Shown: positions 24,300-37,210, numbered from the stretch's first letter. The stretch: 64,000 nt of DNA from Tamarix chinensis (GCA_030549775.1 CM060172.1:127399122-127463121); one strand, 5' to 3'. A program made the numbers and translations. The notes: generated by a model not told the origin, from the sequence alone.

Positions 24300-27200
24300 T
24301 AAAAGTTTAGGTTAAAATATGGCAAGATGCAAAAACTTATTCGCGATACTCATGTTATCATGATACTCATGTTTTTAAAGGTAATTTATATAATTAAACC
24401 CTAATATGCTCAACAACCTTACAATATAAAGGTGTAAAATCATACATAACTAACAATGCACATGAAATAACATCAAGTCATACGTAAACCTAAGATAACA
24501 CATGTATCGACATGCAATACCAACAATCATCAATCATCTCAATACACAAAGGTAGTGTACATAATGTCTCCTACCAAAATAATAACATTCAATAATAGTG
24601 CTTATAATGTCTCCTACTAAAACAGTAGCATACAGTCAAAACAATCTCCAACTCACTTCTGAGGTAGAGTAGTTGGAGAAGCAATACAACCACCTAATCA
24701 TGCACAACTCATCAAACCAAAAGTAATTACTCCCTTCCAAGACATACTTGTCAAGGAAACCACACAACCTCCTAGTTTTATGCATATTAGACAAGAGATA
24801 TAATTAATCTTGAAAGGGATTACAATCTCAATCATGACACAAAATCCAAGACCACATAATTCATACTTTTAAGAAACCTATCAAAGAAGCTATTGTAACA
24901 AACTAACCGCCTACAAAAGCTAAATGTTTAATTATTTAAGCACACATAACCCCCATAAGGTTGGTGGTTTTACCTACAAAAGTAGAAATGATCCTTTGAC
25001 CCGAAGGCCTTTAGCACTTAGGGATAACTGAGGCTCAAGATACCTGCCCATCTCCAAATATTTTTTCACTTTATAAATTAGTATTTTTATTACAACCAAG
25101 GATCAGAATATCCCATAACAATATTTACTTCCAAGCTCTCTTGGTAAGGAAAAGGCTACAAACACAACAAGCTATAAAAGGCTAAGGTTAGACAATAAGT
25201 CATAACCTCACAACAAATCAATATCTTCTTTAACTTAAATATTCTTTTCAACTTACTCATAGATTCAATTATTCAAAGCTAACATGAAGTAAAATAGAAG
25301 TTTTCTAAGGACATCCTAGTCCTATATTACTTACATATAGGCAAATTCAATTTACTGAAACATATTACAAAGGATCACACTCTCAAAACTTACCAGCAAA
25401 AAAATAAAGTTGTATGCAAAAGCCAAACACAAACTACAATAGCTTTTAAGCCCAAATCAAAACCAAGCCATTAAAATCACGGCCTCAAGCTAAACCAAAA
25501 CCAATTACAAAAGACATATCAGTTAAAACAAGATCAAAGACCTCTTAATTGAGTAAAGCCATTTTAATCTAAAATTCTAAACCAAAGAATCACATTTGAG
25601 CACATAAAGAACCAAATTGATGGTGCAAAGCAACTAAAAATGCCAAACATGTCAAATGAAAACTTTTCCTAAAAATAATATTTACAAACGATGAGAAATG
25701 TTGTTTTATACTGAATAACTTACATTTAAAAACTTTCAAAACTATTTTACCAAAAATTACTATTTACCATAAAATTATCAAATCACTATTCACAAAAGAT
25801 GATATCTATGTTAACATGCTATTCATGTTAAAACACTATTAACATAAAAGTATTATTAATAGTAAAATATAATCTCTGTTAAAAGTACTATCACATTTAA
25901 GTATTCAAAAATGTTTAAAATCATTTCAAATCAATAATTTAGCCAAATATATCAAATTTTAGCCATAAATGGTTCAAAACCTTTAAATTTCATAAGAAAT
26001 TCAAGAACACATTAAACCTGGTTAATCATGTTCAAATCGAGATAAATTATATATGAAATTTACTCTAAACATGCCAAAAAATCATGTGGTATAATTATAT
26101 TTTCATAATAATAGCCACAACTCTTAAAATTATGCAAAACCAAATTATCCAATAAAAGGCCTAAAGTCCACCAAACTTTAATCAAAATAAGCATAATCCC
26201 AACATGATTATATATATTCATGTTATATACCAAAATTAATCAAAATCACCTCACAAATCCTCCATCAAAACATGCAAGCTTCCAACCAACAACCACCACC
26301 AAAAATGCCCCAAAATCAAACCCTCAAAGGTGCACAAACTCAAGCTAACTTTAACATAAGCATAGAATCAAACATCAAATCTATTTGCTAAAGGTTTTGA
26401 AGGTTTACCTTTAGTCCACAAGCTTTAACACTAAGATAATACCAATGTATAACCTAGAAATAAGGTAGAAAATATTAGAGAAATTAAACTCATGAAATCA
26501 TCATAAAAGATAAATAATTGAAGAGAAATGAGGAAATAACTTATTCTCAAGGCATGGTAAGGATTCAAGCCTCAATGATGGTGGAGAAGGGCCATAAAGA
26601 CATGCAATTTTGAGAAGTAAATTAAAGGAGAAGGTTTCAGTGGTGGGTAGAGAAGGGAGGAGAAAAATGATTCAAAATTTGCTAAGTTATGATGCTTAGG
26701 GTTTAAGTTAGGGTTTAAGTTAATGTTTAAGGGAAAAGGGTGATTTACTTAAGAAATCAAAAAAAAGTTGGCTACAACAAGACAAAGATGGCACCACATG
26801 GAGAGGGGAGAAAAGATTGGATCTCATTGAGCCACAACACCTAGAAAATGAGTGGAGGAGATATGAGAAGAAAACTTTGCTAACATTAGATATTTATGCA
26901 AAATATCTACCAAATAAGACAAAACAAAATTAATCACCACCAAATGGGGAGCCACGAAATTGATGGAGCAAAAATGAGGGGTTTTTGTGAGTTATTATTA
27001 ATAATGAAAGGCTCATATGCATTCTCACAAAGTTTGGATACATATTGAAGAAGAAAAAATGGATTTAATATCTAAAATACTCTAAAAATAATATGAATAA
27101 TAATAGAATATTTTTTTTAATCATGTGTAGCTTAATAATACTAAAATAAAACAATTCCCAAAAATTCATAAAATTTAGATAACCATAAAGGATTTAATGG

Positions 27201-27360
27201 GGCTCAAAACACACGTGCAAGGTCCACTAAAGTGATGCATGATGTCTTTTTGCCAACAACTTGATTTGACATTTTAAAAAAAAATTGAACACTTAGAAAA
27301 ATGTAATGATCTCAAATATGCACATGAAAAAATAACCTAAAAATAGTTGGTAGGCCAAAA
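24300..27360 (-). mobile_element. Probable decayed long LTR of the chromovirus-type family
   Basis: It shares landmarks with the other long LTRs in minus orientation. Near 25068 TTTCACTTTATAAATTAGTA matches their TTTAAGTGATTAATATT block. Repeated ATAATGTCTCCTACY units lie at 24551-24620. A segment that is pyrimidine-rich on the minus strand lies at 26530-26830. I could not find the TGTAA...TTACA ends or a target duplication, so the limits are approximate. Confidence 0.4.
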
Positions 27361-27364
27361 GTGG

Positions 27365-28622
27365 CTTGGAAGTAAGGTTGTAAATAATCCGAGTCTATTC
27401 AACTTAGCTTGTTAAAAGCTCAATCTAGCTCATTCTTTTAATCAAATGAGTGGAGCCAGAGGTTAACTTTTTTGGCTCGACTCATTTATAACTTAGGCTC
27501 ATGAACTTGACTTTTTAAAAGCTTAATTTGAATCATTCGTTTAGTTAAACAAGCGGACCTTAAGAGTCATGATGTATGATCATCTTATGATTATCCTAAT
27601 AATGAGAAATTGACATTTCTAATAATGAAACCAATCATCTTAGATATTTTTTATAATATTTCTAATAAATACACTTCAACATGTTCTTGCAGATATGTTG
27701 CATATCTTCAAAGAGAAGACATTTAATACTTGAAGACACTAAAGATATTTTCGTGTATAAGATATTCAAACATTGAAGTTATCGCATACACGAAGAACAA
27801 GACAACAAGCTTATACAAGACCTCGTTATTTTTGAACTTTTTCTAAACCATCGATTATTATTATATGTAAATTAGGGTTTATTATCTTGTTATTTCATGT
27901 ATGTATATGTTTAGTTATTGTTTTTAATTTTAATGTCATTTAATTAAATGGTATAAGCTATGATTAGGGTTAGAGTTTGAAGTAACAAGCTAATTAAGTT
28001 AAGATGATAAATGGTTTGTTTAAACTTGTTAAATGCCCTACTAGGTTAGTTAGTTGCTAGAAAATCCTATTGGTCATTATGTAGTAATGACTATAATAGC
28101 CTAACAAACTCACAAGTGCTTGAGTTTTTTGTTAGAGTGTTAGGTTGTTATATAGTTTTCCCATCATATTCTATTGTACACATAACATATTAAGAATTGA
28201 ATAACATTGAAGATAATTTTGGCTAGTTCTCTTTGTGAGATATTATATTCTTCATAGGATTTGATTCGAATATTTTCTATCTAGAGCCCTTTGAATGTGT
28301 TCTTAGAGAAACATTCAAATTTTACCCTTTATTGTTGAAGTCTTGTTGGATCTTGGTTGAAGAATCAAGCATTCATTTTTGTGCCTCCTAAAACTGAATC
28401 AATTTTTACCTTTAAACCTTCTAATGATTGTTGAAGATCCATGTCTTATTCCTTTATCCATCAAATCAAACCACAAACTCTTCTCAAACCCCTCAAAATC
28501 AGCTATTCTTCTAGTAGATCCACATCAAGTTGTTTCAAACTCATTTAGTTAAACGAGTTGAGCTTGAGCCCTGGGGTGTTTGGCTTGACTCGACTTAGCT
28601 CATTTACACCCTTACTTAAAAG
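27365..28622. mobile_element. hAT-type element split by a probable solo LTR, diverged 8-bp TSD
   Basis: The element spans 27373-28614. It starts TAAGGTTGTAAAT and ends in the complement of TAAGGGTGTAAAT. Flanks are CTTGGAAG (27365-27372) and CTTAAAAG (28615-28622), 6 of 8 matching, with both differences G-to-A. The outer parts (27373-27569 and 28528-28614) carry the same ACTCATTT/GAGCTTG wording as the 332-bp MITE at 11651. The middle 958 bases are unrelated and form a separate insertion. Confidence 0.75.
27570..28527. mobile_element. Probable solo LTR inserted in the hAT-type element
   Basis: A 958-base insert begins TGATGT and ends ACATCA, a perfect 6-base terminal inverted pair in the TG..CA form of LTRs. 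Flanking pentamers are AGTCA and AGTTG (3 of 5), so a target duplication is only suggested. No coding and no primer-binding site; orientation is unclear. It splits the MITE at a point where both MITE halves otherwise read as one repeat. Confidence 0.5.
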
Positions 28623-28839
28623 TATTACAAGATACAAAACCGCAAGAAAAGATATATAATTCTATATTAAATGTTTCGAGAACGCAACTAGAGTTTCAAA
28701 ACTCTACCAAGATGTGATAAATCACCAAACTTAAGGGAATTTAACCACTACTTGTATAGATCCTTAATATGTTAGGTTACCCAAAATAATAAGGTATTAT
28801 AGAAAGGAGAAGAAGCCACAGAAGAAACACCAATAGAAT

Positions 28840-30791
28840 AATCATTCTATTTTAAGAAGGGTCACAAGATTCAAAAGAAGAAGATGACCTACTATGTCTA
28901 TGGGGAAAGCTAGTCACAAGGCATATCAATGTCACAAGAGACAAGGCTAGCAAAGCCATAACTCCAATTTGAAAGCTGCTACACTTACCACTCTATAATC
29001 AAATGTTGTTGAGTTTGAGAAGGTTATTGTTGATATAATAGTGGAAGCAAACTTGATTGATAACAAGGCTTATTGGATCTTGGATAATGGAGCTTCCAAG
29101 CACTTTTGCACCTATAGTTCCACCAATTTTGAGGATAATGTTGATGGCGAGTGCATCTACATAGGTAACTTAGTAACTACAAGAGTTATGGAAAAAGGAA
29201 AGTTTCTCTAAAACTTACCGATAGAAAATATTTTTTTAAGTGATGTTTTGTATACCCTATCCCTTTGTGGGTACTTAGTTTTAGATAGTTTGCTCAAAAG
29301 GATTGGGATGAAATTGTTTTTTAGGCTAATAAGGTTGTATTGACCACAAATAAAGAGTTTGTGGGTAACGAGGTACCTAGTTGATGGACTAATGATTTTG
29401 AATTACTTTTATTCTTGCTTATATTGTTAAGTCTGCAAACTTGTATCATGGTAGGCTAGGGCATATGACTAAGGCTTCCATTAATAAACTCAAGTGTATA
29501 AATTTGATTAATGTGTTCGACCCTAATTGACTTGAGAAGTATCTTATATATGGAGAAGATAAATGTACTAAAAGCCTTTTTATATGTCACTGAAAGATCT
29601 TCTACATTACTTGAATTAATACTTTTGGACTTGGACAATTTTAAGAACATAGCAAATCGATGAGAAAACAATGTGACATTTATAGATGATTATTCGAGAT
29701 ATATCAAAGATTACCTCAGTATGTGTAACGATGAGATTGAAGAAATGTTCTCAAAATGTAATGTAGAAGTGGAAAACTAATTGGATTATAAGATTAAAAT
29801 ACTTTGTTCCAATAGGGTGGTGAATATAGGAATAGTTTCTTGAAGGATTAACGCAGAAGTGCATGAGACTTGTGTCCCCTTATACTTTGCAACAAAATGG
29901 CACAACTAAAAGAAATAACTAAACATTGAAATAAATGATAAATGTTAAGCTATTGAATTGTATTATATCTAACCAAATGTGGAGGAAAGTTATATTATTT
30001 GCTTGTTATATTTTAAATTTGGTTGCTCATAAAAAGCTAAATAAACAACCTATGAATTATAGAAAGGCTTTGAGCCTAACTTGAAAATTTTGAAAATGTG
30101 GGGTCATTTGGCTAAGGTTGGCTTACTTGATTTACGAGGATTAGTGTGGGAACCAAAACTTTTGACCATGCATTTATTATTTATGCTCAAAATAATGTTG
30201 CTTATAAATTCTTTTATTTGAACGATAACTTTATATGTGAATCTACAAATGCAAAATTCTTTGAGAACATGTTTCCTATGGAAAAAAATGCATGTAATGG
30301 TGTTGGATCATCCCTTTTGTTTTTTTTTTGTTCCCTTATCTTTATCTTCTTCATCAAGTGTTGTAAATGATAATGTGAATGCACCTAAGAGAAGTAAAAG
30401 ATAAATAGTAGAAACTAGCTTTGGTCCTAATTTCATTACTGGATTTTTTTTATTGAAAATAATGATCTTTATAAGATTGATGCAAACTTTGTGCTTGCTT
30501 ACCTATTAGAGGAGTATCTTAAATACTATAATAAGGTTGTGAATTTTGTTAGTGCTAAAATATGAAATGAAGTAATTAATAATAAATTGGCTTCAATGAT
30601 GACAAATCACACATGGGATTTGGTTGAGTTACCTAGAATATGTAAACTAATTAGATGCAAATATGTCTTTAGAAAGAAATTAAGGACTGATGGGACCATT
30701 GATAAGTTTAGGAGTTGGTGGCTGTGGCCACAAACAAAAGAAAGGTGTTGGCTTTTTTTTTATACTCATTCTCATATGACTAAGATTGTCA
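28840..30791 (+). pseudogene. Copia pol fragment 1: zinc knuckle, protease, integrase, start of RT
   Basis: In order: a decayed CCHC knuckle near 28887-28940 (first two Cys now Tyr); a protease motif WILDNGASKHF at about 29073-29105 (family D-T/S-G, here D-N-G); a GAG-pre-integrase motif LYHGRLGHM at 29441-29470; integrase core pieces FIDDYSRY near 29671 and LQQNGTTKRN near 29890; a WGHLAK-like stretch near 30100; and RT entry at 30587-30720 (HTWDLVELP..CKYVFRKKL..DGTIDKF). Many stops and frameshifts. A 714-bp MITE cuts the RT frame after 30799. Family: Ty1/copia, plus strand. Confidence 0.85.
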
Positions 30792-31521
30792 CTATATGCT
30801 AGGGTTGTTCATGTTATCCGATATCTGCTTATTTGATCTGATATTTGAAGCGATCCGATCCGAAAAAGCAAATAACCGATCCGATTTTTTTTCAAATCAA
30901 ATATCCGATCCGGTCAACTAAAAGTTAAACAAACCAAATATCTGATCCGACAAATACAAATAATATCCGGTCCGAAGAAAAATATTTATATATTTTTATA
31001 ATTTTTTATTTTATATATAATTGTATATAAATAAATTTAGATGTGTGTGTGTATAATTTTTACTTACTTTATTTATTATTTGAGGCAAAATTTAATTTAA
31101 TTGAAATTATATTTTTAATACAATCCCTTTTTAGATATTTATAAAAATAAAAATAAAAATACTCTGCATGCCAATAGACTCCACACACTCTTTTTTTATT
31201 TTAGTTTTAACATTGGATATTTCTTGAGTAAGTCAGATATTTGTTGAGCGAATCGGATATTTGCTCAGCATTCGCTCAAAAAATCAGATAATATCAAATA
31301 TATTTATCATTTGGTAGTTTTTTTTATATTTGAAATTGTATTAGAATAATATCGGTTATATTTGATATCTGATCCGAAAATTCAAATATCCGATCTTTCG
31401 GATATCCAAAGTTTCACATCAAATATCAAATATCATTTTTAGATATCCAAAATTTCAAATATCCGACAATCAAATATTCAAAATATCGGATATTTGAACC
31501 GTGAACAACCCTACTATATGC
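30792..31521. mobile_element. hAT-type MITE, 714 bp, inside copia RT, perfect 8-bp TSD
   Basis: The element spans 30800-31513. It starts TAGGGTTGTTCA and ends in the complement of TAGGGTTGTTCA (12 of 12). It is flanked by identical CTATATGC at 30792-30799 and 31514-31521. The copia RT frame is in phase on the two sides once one target copy and the element are discounted, which confirms the insertion. The inside is repeated GATATCCGA/TCCGATCCG wording toward both ends and an AT-rich centre; no transposase. Confidence 0.95.
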
Positions 31522-32052
31522 ACTATGGTAGCCTTGGGTGCAATCCATAAACTTGTAGTCCATTAAACAGATGTGAAAACAACCTTCTTGAATAGTGACC
31601 CAAAAGAGAAAAATTATGAGAAGTAGCCCAATGGTTGTATGGCTCAGGGTCAGAAAAACAGTGTATATAGTCTCAAATAGTATTTGTGTAGCCTTAAATA
31701 AGCTTCTAAATAATGGTATAAAAATTTTGAACATAATTTAGTGAACGATATTTATGTTGTGAACACATATGGTTCTTTTGTTTACTCCAAGATATTTCAA
31801 CAAGAGTATATAATGATTTATCTTCATGCGGATGATATGTTGATTCTTGGCACTTATTTGATTGTGGTCAATGACACTAAAACATATTTGCCTTCTCATT
31901 TTGATGTGAAAGATTTAGGTGAAATTGATGTGATTCTTGGTGCTAAGATGAGGAAGCTAAGAATGAATTTATATTGAGTGTGTCACATTATATTGAAAAG
32001 TTTTGATTTTTTTTATGACATGTCTTTGAAAACTTCCTATAACTCTAGCATG
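31522..32052 (+). pseudogene. Copia pol fragment 2: reverse transcriptase core
   Basis: It continues the RT after the MITE with ALGAIHKLVVHQTDVKTTFLN at 31530-31595. A decayed stretch follows where the family YGLKQAPKQW motif shows two TAA codons at the Gln positions. Then comes IMIYLHADDMLILG at about 31817-31860 (the catalytic YVDD is HADD) and FDVKDLGEIDVILGAKM near 31900. It is interrupted after 32052 by the Tat-like element. Not functional. Confidence 0.85.
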
Positions 32053-32550
32053 TGATGAGTTCATATTTTGACACATTTTATACCCTTATAATCTTAGTTT
32101 TTGGTAGTTTATTTAGCTAATATAGGGGAATAATTATTGTTTATGCTTAAGTGGTAAAAATTGCATAAATTTTATTATTTAAGCTAAAATGATATAATTT
32201 AAGTAAATTTAGAATAAATATTATTTATTAATATTTATTGAATTTATTTTGCAGGTTTTGTTTTTAAATAAAAGAAAATAATAAAAAAAGAAATTTGACC
32301 TTTGGACCAACAGCCAAAGGCCGAAGGCCCAAAGGCCTGAAACAAAACGACGCCGAATGGGAATTAAGATGACGGCAGAAGAAAGAAACGACGCACGAAA
32401 CAGAGACGGGAGAAGAAAAGTCAGCCGAAATAAGGGCTGACGTGGCGTGGGGCGCGCGATCGGGAGCCTCAACAAGCTCGAGAGCCGCACGTTCGCTGAC
32501 GAGGAAAAGAACAAGATGGTTTAAAATGCGTGCCGGCTACGGTCACACCA
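32053..32550 (+). repeat. 5' LTR of the Tat-like element
   Basis: 498 bases, TGATGAG...CACACCA. By eye it differs from the 3' LTR at about 20 positions, mostly transitions, so about 96% identical, which implies a fairly recent insertion. It has a GC-rich second half. Confidence 0.92.
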
Positions 32551-32555
32551 ATTTT

Positions 32556-32574
32556 TGGCACCGTTGTCGGGGAT
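32556..32574 (+). other. Primer-binding site, tRNA-Asp type
   Basis: TGGCACCGTTGTCGGGGAT lies five bases after the LTR end. The family form is TGGCGCCGTTGCCGGGGAT, the complement of the tRNA-Asp 3' end used by Athila/Tat elements; two positions differ, both transitions. Confidence 0.85.
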
Positions 32575-32702
32575 TGGTAACTTCACCTTTATTTTGCTAT
32601 TATTTTTAGTGTGTTTTTATTTTTAGTGTTTTTGTATTTTTTTCTTTTAGTTTGTTTTAGATTTTCTTAGGATTTTTGGTGTTTTGTTATTAACCTTTTC
32701 CT

Positions 32703-33653
32703 TTGAAGTATAAGTGTTTTCAGGTGGCTATGAGAGGATCCTTTGGTTATGGACAACTTTTCATGAATCCTAATGCAAGAGTAAATGAGGTAAGTATGAG
32801 TAGTCTTGAAGATAAACTTAACAAACTTACTACTCTTGTTTTGCAGGTTGCTAAAGCTACTGTAGTTGTTAATACAAGTGAAGTGTGTCATACACAAGGA
32901 AATCCATATGCTTACCATGAACAAGCTGTGAGAGGAGGAGGATGGACATAATCTGGTGCTTAATCTTTCAATGGTTTTCAAGGACATGATCCCTATACAA
33001 GCACATACTATTCTGGAATGAGGCATCAACCCAATTTTGGATCAGAGATGAATGATCATTATCAAGTTCCATATCAAGACCCTTACACACACGAATATGA
33101 AGCTTCAAAATATTATCTATATCCTCAACAAGACTCTTCTCCGGTTTCAAAACCCTCAAGTTCAGAAAAAATGGATAAACTTTTTGAAGCACTGATAAAT
33201 GGTCAAAACAAGTTGGTAGAAGGGCAAAATCAACTGATGCAAAGTCAGATTATACAAAATGAAAGGGTGTCAGTGCTAGAGAAGAAAATGGGTTATATGG
33301 TCAACCTGATGAATCAATTAGAAGCACAAAAAGAGCTCTCTAGTACTTCAATTTCAAATTCAAGTCAGAGTTATGAGGATGATGATGATGCCATATCTGA
33401 ATGTAAGGATGAGCTAGTTGAAGAGGTTCCCATGAAAAACATTGAAAAGAAAGATCAAGTGGAAGAAGAGCTTATAAAAGTAGAAGAAGAATCTCATCAA
33501 AATGAGGATCGAGTGAACAAAGAGAAGTATATGGATGACAAGACTATCACTTTCACCTACCATATACCATCTTTGAACATTTATTCCCCACTTTTGCTTG
33601 GAGATGACCATGAGACACAAGGTAAGCCTTTGAACCACTTTGATTTTATTTAG
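32703..33653 (+). pseudogene. Gag-like remnant of the Tat-like element
   Basis: One frame runs 32703-33653, broken by TAA at 32949-32951 and again at 32961-32963, and otherwise open. After the breaks come 211 codons: a hydrophilic stretch, then Asn/Gln-rich repeats (NGQNKLVEGQNQLMQSQ), a coiled-coil-like LEKKMGYMVNLMNQLEAQK stretch, and an acidic D/E/K-rich tail. This fits the C-terminal half of Tat/Athila gag, but no zinc knuckle is seen. Short open pieces after it (33729-34031) read as decayed leader of the same element. Confidence 0.55.
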
Positions 33654-36011
33654 GCTAACCACACTCCTTGTTTTTCCTCTTTTAGCAGGTTATATGGATC
33701 CAAGAGTGAAGAGAGTAATCAAATCACTTTGGATACATTTAATAAAAAGCGTGATGCTCCAAAGGAGAGGTTATGTTGGAAGGATGTGTTTAAAGATTTT
33801 GAGATGGGAAAATATGTTCCTTCGATAGAAAGATCACGATACATGGACATTGGACAAAATATTCTCTCTTTACACACAAGCTTAAATTCTATGCTAGGTA
33901 AGTTACGTTCTTGCTGGATCAAATCTTTCATTAAATCTAACATCTTGTCTTTTTCTTCCTTGCAGGATAAAGATGATCATCACAAGGAAGGATTTGGTGA
34001 AGCAGCTCTCAAGTGGACGTATCCACCTTGAACGAGAAAAACCGAGACCATGTCAAACTGAAGACATAAAAACAAGCGCTGCTTGGGAGGCAACCCAATG
34101 TGATAAGGGAGTTTTCTATCCTCTAGTCATTTATTTATGTATTTTGTTTTCTCCATACATTAAATTTCATGTTTCCTTAGTTGTTTACACATTGAGGGCA
34201 ATGTGTGATTTAAGTGTGGGGGTGCGTGTGTTTTATGTACGTGAAAAAAAAAAATAAAAAAAAATAGAGTGTTTAGGTTTTTTTAGAGTTTTAGAGCTTT
34301 TAGTGTTTTTAGAGTCATAGGAACCCTTAATTAGTCAATGAGGAATATATCTTTGAAATTTAACGAAAAGATGATCATGAAATCGAGATAAAGCAAGTGG
34401 ATATTTTTTGTGTTGATTTTGATATAGGGAACACATATCTACGCGCCTAAGTTTGAATGGAGAAAGAATATGTATGATTGTCTAATCACCGACATGGCAT
34501 GTTGAGATTCATCACATTCCTTAGTGAACTTTTGAACCATACGTACCTTCTTTTCTGAGTGAATTTACACAAAAATCATCTACTATTTCTTGGCTTCAAA
34601 ATTTTCTTTGTAAACCTCATATATGTTTAATTGTTTTGATCAAATTATTTGACATAGATCTTGTAATGGACTATAGAAATTACTAGAACTTACTCTTGTG
34701 CTAGTCAAAGCTTATAGTCAAAACATGCTCTGATTAAGAAAATGATAAAGGCAGCTTAGGAATTTTCCATCACATGACCAAATTGCTTAACCTGATTTGT
34801 ATATCCATGATATACATCCCATAGAAACCCTTTTGAGCCTATACATGGAACATGCATTTTTTTCATTATCCACATTAAATAACCTTCGGGCCTTAATATC
34901 TTTACCCTTGCTTAAAGCTAGTGGAAGGAAATCAAATTGTTATGGATATAAAGAGTGGTTTGTGTATATGTGTATGTGAAAGAAATATATGTAATTATGC
35001 TAAGAAAGGGGATTGGTTATGTTTGGTGGAGAAAATAAATTGTCAAAAAAATGAAAATTGTCAAAAAAAATGAAAAAAAATGAGAAAAAAATGTTAGGAA
35101 ATAAGGAAGAGAGGGAGTTATGGAGATGATGTTGAGAAAGTTCTATTCATGTTACATTCTATTGTGAATGTGGAGAAGTGTATCATTAATAATTGATGTG
35201 GAGTTATGCTTATATTTCATCTACCTATTAGATTCCACTAGCTCTTGATCTTTTTAGCACCACACTCCTAAAATACTCCATACCCTTCTTTACCTTAAAC
35301 CCTGCTATAACCAATAAGTAAGTCCTATTTGATTCTTGAGATGAGCAGCCTTTGATCTGTTGGAGATTAGTCACAAGAGTTAAGCATATGGTTCGGTCCA
35401 TTTGGCAAGTATTTGATATCTTTCATGAGGTTTTATCCACAAGAACATGAGCCTTCTTTGTTTATATATGTGAGTCATTTGTTATTTTTATCATCTTAAC
35501 TCACATACATGAGTGTTTTTATACATTTATAGCCATGAATCTAAGAGAAAAAAAATAGAGGGTATCCATAGTAAGGATGAATCTTGATGTGACTAAGGCG
35601 TGGTAGATTTTCATCCGTAATATTGATATGTTCATACCTGTCATGTTTATGTGTGAACCATATGTTGAAATTGATCTTTAAATCTCCCAATTCTAAATCT
35701 TGATTGATTGCTAATCTTAACGTTTGAAAGTAAAAGATTTTGAAACAAAAATAGTTAAGGGTGTTAGGTATATGGTTTTATTTTTATTTTGGTTTTATTT
35801 TATTTTATTTGTGTGTGATTTTGTGGGTATATCATCTGCGAAACCCTCACGACAACTTACTCGTCCTAGATGGGTGACCTAGGGGTTTAAAGGGCTTGTT
35901 GCACATGCTAAGTGTAATCGTGAGACCTACGAAAGTGGCTAGTTAATTTAATTTTCTTTAGTTAGAGTAATCACTTGCTTGAGGAAAAGCAAGAAGCTAA
36001 GTGTGGGGGTG

Positions 36012-36511
36012 TGATGAGTTCATATTTTGACACATTTTATACTCTTATAATCTTAGTTTTTGGTAGTTTATTTAGCTAATATAGGGGAATAATTATTATT
36101 TTATGCTTAAGTGGTAAAAATTGCATAAATTTTATTATTTAAGCTAAAATGATATAAATTAAGTAAATTTAGAATAAAATATTATTTATTAATATTTATT
36201 GAATTTTATTTTGCAGGTTTTTTTTTTAAATAAAAGAAAATAAAAAAAAAGAAATTTGACCTTTGGACCAACGGCCAAAGGCCGAAGGCCCAAAGGCCTG
36301 AAACAAAACGACGCCGAATGGGAATTAAGATGACGGCAAAAGAAAGAAACGACACACGAAATAGAGATGGGAGAAGAAAAGTCAACCGAAATAAGGGCTA
36401 ACGTGGCGTGGGGAGCGCGATCGGGAGCCTCAACAGGCTCGAGAGCCGCACGTTCGCTGACGAGGAAAAGAACAAGAGGGTTCAAATTGCATGCCGGCTA
36501 CGGTCACACCA
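36012..36511 (+). repeat. 3' LTR of the Tat-like element
   Basis: 500 bases with the same ends as the 5' copy. It is preceded by the purine-rich AAGTGTGGGGGTG tract. Confidence 0.92.
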
Positions 36512-37210
36512 ACATACTATTGAAAAAGAACCAAAGATTTAGTAGTTCACAAGCTGAATATGATAAAACCGTAGGAAGTGTAATGTTCTCCATGAATTAT
36601 AATAAATGTGGCATAGCTTACGTGCTAAGTAAATTGAATAGGTATGCTCACAACCCATATAGTGATCATTAGATCGCACTTTGTCATCTACTTAGATACC
36701 TTAAGGATGCCAAAAATTGGTGCTTATATTTTTGTAATTTTTCTATTATTTGGGACAGATTTGTAGAAGCGAACTGGGTTTATGATAAGGGCAATTCTAC
36801 TAGTAGTTATGTGTTTATCCTAGGAGGAGGAGTTGTGTAGGGAATTCTACTAAGAAAATATGTATAGCTCGTTCTACTATAAAGTTAAAGTTTATTATCC
36901 TTAAGTTAGTTAGTCAATAAGTAGAGGGATTGAGGAACTTGTTTCCGATGTGCCTTGGTAGAGGAAACCTTGTGTACTAGTTTTCTTATAGTGTGATTCA
37001 CAACGACCACTAGAGTTGTCAATGACAAGCATATAACGGTAAGAGAAGACACATCATATGAAGCACAATTCTTTGAGACAATTGTTGAGGTCATATCCTT
37101 AAACTTTGTTATATCAAAGAAAAATTTAGATAACCTTCTTATGAAGAGTCTAAAGAGGAGAGTCATTCTTCAATTGTCAAAGGAGATAGGGATTAAACAT
37201 GTGGGTTGAA
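36512..37210 (+). pseudogene. Copia pol fragment 3: end of RT and RNase H
   Basis: It resumes the copia frame with LLKKNQRFSSSQAEYDKTVGS near 36525, then AYVLSKLNRYAHNPYSDH at 36616-36670, corresponding to the family SKLSRYTHNPS motif. RNase H follows: FVEANWVYDKG..STSSYVFILGGGVV at about 36760-36838, a decayed KS/T-EAE stretch, then ILQLSKEIGIKHVG ending near 37205. Stops occur at several family Gln/Trp positions. No 3' LTR of this element is recognised after it. Confidence 0.82.

Larger units (their letters stand above)
32053..36511 (+). mobile_element. Non-autonomous Tat/Athila-like LTR retrotransposon (LARD-type), nested in copia
   Basis: A complete element of 4459 bases: LTR 32053-32550, primer-binding site 32556-32574, internal region with a gag-like frame, polypurine tract 35999-36011 (GTGTGGGGGTG) and LTR 36012-36511. 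Flanks are GCATG (32048-32052) and ACATA (36512-36516); the three central bases match and the two differences are G-to-A. No protease, RT or integrase is present. Two wordings usual in Tat-type elements occur inside: GCTTGGGAGGCAACCCAATG at 34081 and an ATTGAGGGCAATGTG..AAGTGTGGGGGTG stretch near 34192. It interrupts the copia RT-RNase H frame. Confidence 0.9.

Noticed and set aside
32221..32514. 97-codon minus-strand open frame in the Tat-like LTR (and its twin at 36189-36485)
   Set aside because: It is present in both LTR copies but antisense to the element; the two translations differ by frameshifts, so it is not a conserved protein.
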